Part shown: positions 60,601-64,000 of the stretch, one piece after another
Layout of the letters: the number at the start of each line of letters is the position of its first letter
Position numbering within the stretch: position 1 is the stretch's first letter
Assembly: GCA_965644295.1 (NCBI GenBank)
Contig: CBFFRP010000297.1
Coordinates: forward strand, 434,001 to 498,000
From: Paraphysomonas bandaiensis
Lineage: Eukaryota > Chrysophyceae
Length of the DNA: 64,000 nucleotides
Reading direction: 5' to 3'
Notes under the pieces: generated by a model
What the model saw: the letters and a program-made list of their open reading frames with translations, nothing else
Database searches by the model: none
Told to the model about the DNA's origin: nothing
Program-made: the position numbers and the translations under genes

Positions 60601-63600
60601 ACCAATGCTTAGACCGCCAGTGATAAGAGCACCATCGGTCGCGATGCTTAGACCGCCATTTTGTACGTAGAGACCACCAGAGCTCACCGTAACTCCCCCT
60701 GTTACTCCAATGCCACTAAGCATTACTACCTCGTCATTGAACACTGCGTTGTCATTTACTGTAATTCCACCAGTAATGGTAATTCCATCCGTCAGAATAG
60801 ATACACCACCGCGCTGAACGTAGATACCGCCTGTGCGAACAGTGGACCCTCCTGTCACAACCAGGCCTCCAGATTGAACAGATACGGTGCCGGTGACTTT
60901 GAGCCCACCAGAAAGTACAGTTGCACCAGCAGTTACTTTTACACCTTCACCTGAAATGGAGAGTCCTCCTGTGGTGATAAAAATACCCCCACTATTTACT
61001 GTTGCTCCATCGGTAACTGTTAGGCCAGATGCAACAATTGAAACTCCACCCTTGCTTACTACAAGCCCATGGTTAGATATTGTAACTCCATCTGTGGACA
61101 CTAAGACACCACCATAGTTAACAGAAAGTCCGCCATCAGCAATTCTTAAACCGACATTTCCCAATGTAACTCCGCCTGTCACATAGAGTCCGCCGGAAAG
61201 TAGGGAAGTGCCACCAGTAACTTTTACTCCTCCTGTAATGACTGATATACCACTTCTAATCTTGGCCCCATCAGAATCAACTGATAATCCGCCAGATAAA
61301 ACAAACATGCCACCTTTCAAAATCGTTGCACCCCCAGTGACTTTTAAACCTCCAGAGACTATGGATGCCCCGCCACTAATTTTCGTCCCCCCAGACAATA
61401 TAGACACACTACCCGTCACAGTCAAACCGTCAGCATGAATCATCGCCCCACCAGAATTTAGGCTGATGCCACCGGTTACAGCAAGGCCGCCGGAATTAAT
61501 AGAACTTCCACCTGTCACGGTGGTACCGTCGGCTATCACAGAGAGACCGCCAGACTTCACGTACAGCCCTCCTGTATTTATTGTATGTCCACCAGTCAGA
61601 GTGAGGCCTGAATTTTGAACAGATATTCCTGCAGTAACTGTAAGTCCGCCATTGTTAACAGTTGCTCCCCCTGTGAGTGTCACACCGCCCAAATTTACTG
61701 TGAGTCCTTTCGTAGTAACAACGATACCGCCGCTATTAATAGTGGCTCCCCCAGTCACTACCAAGCCCCCAGTAACCACAGATACACTACCAGTAACCTT
61801 CAAACCTCCGGTGAAAATGGATTGTCCACCGCTTAAATGCAGACCATCCAGCTGGATAGATACACCCCCGTCGGTGATTTTCAAACCATCATCGTGCAAT
61901 GTCAAACCACCTGTAATTCTCATTCCACCGGAGTTAACAGAAACGGCATTGGAAACTTTAAGGCCACCCGAATTAATAGTTATCCCTGCGGTCACTTTGA
62001 TTCCATGTAACGCAATTGTTAGTCCCTGTGAAACGACATGAATACCACCATCGTTCACAGTCAGTCCATTAGAGATTTTTAATCCACCAGAATTAATCGT
62101 CGTCCCTCCTGTAACTTCAATTCCTTCGGACATTACAGAAAGCCCTCCAGTCAGCGTAAGTCCGTCGTCTGCAATAGATACACCCTCAGTTCTAACATAC
62201 AGCCCACCGATATTCACCGTCGTTCCGCCCGTGACTGTAAGTCCGGCAGAGTTAACTGAAATGCCGCCTGTGGCTCTCATCCCGCCCGATTGCACAGTGA
62301 TCCCAGCAGTTACCTTCACGCCAGCAGCGAGAACTGAAATTCCACCAAGGTCTACTTTCATTCCTCCTGCCATGACTGTGGCACCCCCTGCCGTAAGACG
62401 AATTCCGCCAGCGGTCACATCCAGCCCATCTGTTTGGATGGTTACACCATTGGTAACATATATCCCTTCCGAGAGAACACTGAGACCAGCAGTTATTTTC
62501 ATCCCTTGACTGTTGATCGTTATACCATCTGTTACAACCATTCCACCAGACATCACCGTCGACCCCCCGGTGATCGTAATGCCCTGACTCATCACGGACA
62601 ATCCGGCGGAGAGCTTAAGCCCGCCGTCAACAGAAAGGCCTCCTTGTGCGATATTGAGGCCACCCTCGTACATATCCACGTTTCCACCGCCATCTAACTC
62701 AAAAATAGTATCTAGGTCATCAGTTATCTTAACAAAATTAAAAGTGGACGATGCTGGATTAGATGAAGAAAGGTGAAGCACATTTCCAGCAAATGTCGAG
62801 GATGTGGATTCAACGTATAAAATGTCGTACACATCTGAGTCGATAACTTGCAGGATACTATACGAGTCACAGTTGCTATTTTCAAAGTCTTGGAAGCAGC
62901 TACATACACCGGTGTCAAAGTTACACAGTCCTCTATTACTGCAGTACGCGTATTCTGTTATGAAAAGAATTACCGAAGAGATAACTAAAATATCTAGCGC
63001 GCAGAGAACTTACCTGGTATTGACCCAACAGCCACATCCTGAAGAGTACAAGTGGGAGTGGTACCTGACGTTACCTTGTCCACATCACACTGAAAAGACG
63101 TCAGCGCCGGGTTGCCATCATGAGTGTATATATTATTCTCCCATGGTTGAAGGGGGAACGATCTCAGCTCTACAGTGTACAGAGCACCAGAGAAGGCATT
63201 TACAGCACCACGGGTGCAGGTAACATCTTTCACATTTTTCAATCCCTCGAATGCCGCTTCACAGTCCGCACCGGTAAAGGTATTTGCATCTGCGTCGAAG
63301 TAAAAATACTCTCCATTGAAAGTAAACTTAAACTCCCCATCGAGCGAACCCGCTGAGGCAGATGTTTCAAAGGTTATAGTACGGTAGTCAGTGAATACTG
63401 TAAATGGATCGTCACCCTTTGGACACATGCCTGCAGCACAGTAAGTTAGAAAGCATATCTAAAACTATTATAATATCTTACGCATCGAACAATCCTGTCC
63501 GGTGTAGCCTGTATATAAATGATCAGAAGCAAATACGATGTAAGATGTTAACTATTACCCATATCACATATGCACCCAGTGACCTGCTTGCCGTCCCAAG

Positions 63601-63963
63601 CATTGTATTCACCATCATTTCCAAGAGTATAGAAATCGTAAATACGCTCAATCGTTAAGCATGTGCCATGATCTCCACAATTCTGTCCACATGACACTAG
63701 TTTGGGGGGGTGAAACAAGATTGCAACACATTACGTAGGGCTCACTTACTTCTTTCACAAGCAGCACCTTCAAAACCTTCCATACATTTGCACCGCCCCT
63801 TCACAATAAAAGGTAAGAAAAAGGTTTCAAGATTTGTCGGAAATACCGTTTGTCTGTCACATATCCCTTGATTTGAGCACTCTGTTAACGCATGGCCTAC
63901 ATCCTCTGCACTTGCTTTGTCTGCCCACGCAAATCCAGAAGGGCAAAATTCTATCAAGGAGTG
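48676..63963 (-). CDS. Giant EGF / glycine-repeat / S74-chaperone surface protein (5' end off window)
   Basis: Exons 63963-63750, 63696-63559, 63508-63482, 63430-63014 and 62954-48676 keep frame and give at least 5,024 residues; the start lies beyond the right edge. In order: EGF-like modules (ECSNQGICD...CKCMEGFEGAAC; NCGDHGTC...CICDMGYTGQDC), a beta-rich block (MCPKGDDPFTVF...) of 140 residues, another EGF (CSNRGLCNFDTGVCSCF), then a transition region. About 4,500 residues of repeat follow. The end is VPSDRRLKSDI, a Peptidase_S74 domain with catalytic Ser (codon 49074-49072) and Lys five residues on, including HLGVIAQEVQAVLP and GVKYIELIPVLIEAI, then a coiled coil (LLADIKLLKEKVAQLKEQL). In phage tail spikes this domain trimerises the stalk and cuts itself off. 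EGF modules imply secretion. A surface fibre, scale or flagellar-hair role is inferred. Confidence 0.85.
51311..51827. repeat. Segmental duplication A inside the giant gene, copy 1
   Basis: About 517 bp matching 55643-56159 at a constant offset of 4,332 with very few differences (for example CCAGC versus CCGGC near the left edge). Includes the five-fold module described at 51621. Confidence 0.85.
51621..51790. repeat. Five-fold 170-bp module within the giant gene
   Basis: A block of about 170 bp (ACTAAACCTCCTTGTACAAT ... GCTATCGATGCACCACCAGA) recurs almost unchanged near 51621, 52805, 54268, 55953 and 57205 (last copy lacks its first part), far more alike than surrounding repeat units. Confidence 0.85.
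52841..53172. repeat. Segmental duplication B, copy 1
   Basis: About 332 bp matching 57212-57543 at offset 4,371. Both end at ACACCTGCATC and then diverge. Confidence 0.85.
53534..53910. repeat. Segmental duplication C, copy 1
   Basis: About 377 bp matching 57809-58185 at offset 4,275, from AAGCCTTCAGAAAACAC to ATCATCGACGGTGAG. Confidence 0.85.
55643..56159. repeat. Segmental duplication A, copy 2
   Basis: Second copy of 51311-51827. Beyond 56159 the two copies diverge within a repeat unit. Confidence 0.85.
57212..57543. repeat. Segmental duplication B, copy 2
   Basis: Second copy of 52841-53172. Confidence 0.85.
57809..58185. repeat. Segmental duplication C, copy 2
   Basis: Second copy of 53534-53910. 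Blocks A, B and C occur in the same order in both places. Confidence 0.85.
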
Positions 63964-64000
63964 CTGTCAATAACAAAAACAATAGCAACATATTTCACTT

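Larger units (their letters stand above)
49111..62673 (-). repeat. Glycine-rich protein repeat of about 13 residues (39 bp), some 350 units
   Basis: The repeat has the form GG-L/M-x-V-T-G-G-x-S/T-V/I-x-x, for example GGMQLTGGVSIHQ and GGARVTGGVTVYT, with frequent half-units. Alternating small hydrophobic and polar residues with glycine turns predict a beta-helix or triple-stranded beta stalk. The DNA repeat leaves long open frames on the plus strand (such as 49046-50740 and 51545-52309) that are not genes. Confidence 0.9.

Noticed and set aside
49046-62697. Many long Pro/Thr-rich plus-strand open frames opposite the giant gene
   Set aside because: They are the antisense reading of the 39-bp repeat, follow its period, and have no starts, domains or splice logic of their own.
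48676-63963. Giant gene as an integrated phage or viral tail-fibre locus
   Set aside because: It has spliceosomal introns and EGF modules, sits among ordinary eukaryotic genes, and no viral or phage structural gene is nearby.
1-64000. CRISPR arrays, rRNA or operons
   Set aside because: No spaced direct repeats of CRISPR type, no rRNA-like sequence, and genes are not arranged co-directionally.

Overview
This window is nuclear DNA from a unicellular eukaryote. It carries about 19 protein-coding genes, most broken by short (about 33-90 nt) GT-AG introns, in an AT-rich background with transposon debris and long tetranucleotide repeats. The gene content (kinesin-14, FANCI, ALG7, Ras, histone H3, FERM/IQ/C2/PH proteins, actin-fragmin kinase) excludes bacteria and viruses. 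A giant gene with EGF-like modules, a repeat stalk and a terminal S74 chaperone domain, together with an MLO-like protein and a GT23-type fucosyltransferase, makes a heterokont (stramenopile) or other SAR-group protist the best guess. That placement is an inference, not a proof.

Layout: 1-1020 ABHD4/5-type hydrolase (-, cut by the left edge); 1467-1963 divergent histone H3 (+); 2738-7798 ankyrin-WW-coiled-coil-kinesin-14 (-); 8389-8832 small membrane protein (+); 10044-11028 DUF445 protein (-); 11523-12693 kelch protein (+); 13182-14457 IQ-C2-PH protein (-); about 14513-14839 doubtful IQ gene (+); 15501-17247 FERM-IQ protein (-); 17622-19068 actin-fragmin-kinase-like (+); 19505-20215 gamma-glutamylcyclotransferase-like (-); 20650-26585 FANCI-like (+); 27416-28265 membrane J-protein (-); 28958-31626 MLO-like protein (+); 31627-34997 nested hAT and other repeats; 34998-36407 ALG7/DPAGT1 (-); 37609-38476 Ras (+); 40150-41727 RING-H2 membrane E3 (-); 42201-43649 fucosyltransferase (+); 43650-48675 decayed Copia and other repeats; 48676 to the right edge, one giant surface-protein gene (-).

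Three points stand out. (1) The giant gene encodes at least 5,024 residues in the window. It has EGF-like modules at the N-terminal side, about 4,500 residues of a glycine-rich repeat of about 13 residues, and a C-terminal Peptidase_S74 intramolecular chaperone with an intact Ser-Lys dyad and coiled coil, the layout of a bacteriophage tail fibre. (2) Successive genes alternate strand almost without exception. All transposon-like repeats sit in tail-to-tail (convergent) gaps, while the TATG/CATA arrays sit in head-to-head (divergent) gaps. (3) Several proteins have uncommon architectures, including a histone H3 whose tail has lost S10, K27/S28 and K36 and a kinesin-14 joined to ankyrin and WW domains.

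Exon coordinates were derived by hand from reading-frame continuity, GT-AG signals and family motifs. All listed splice models keep frame, but none is supported by transcripts.
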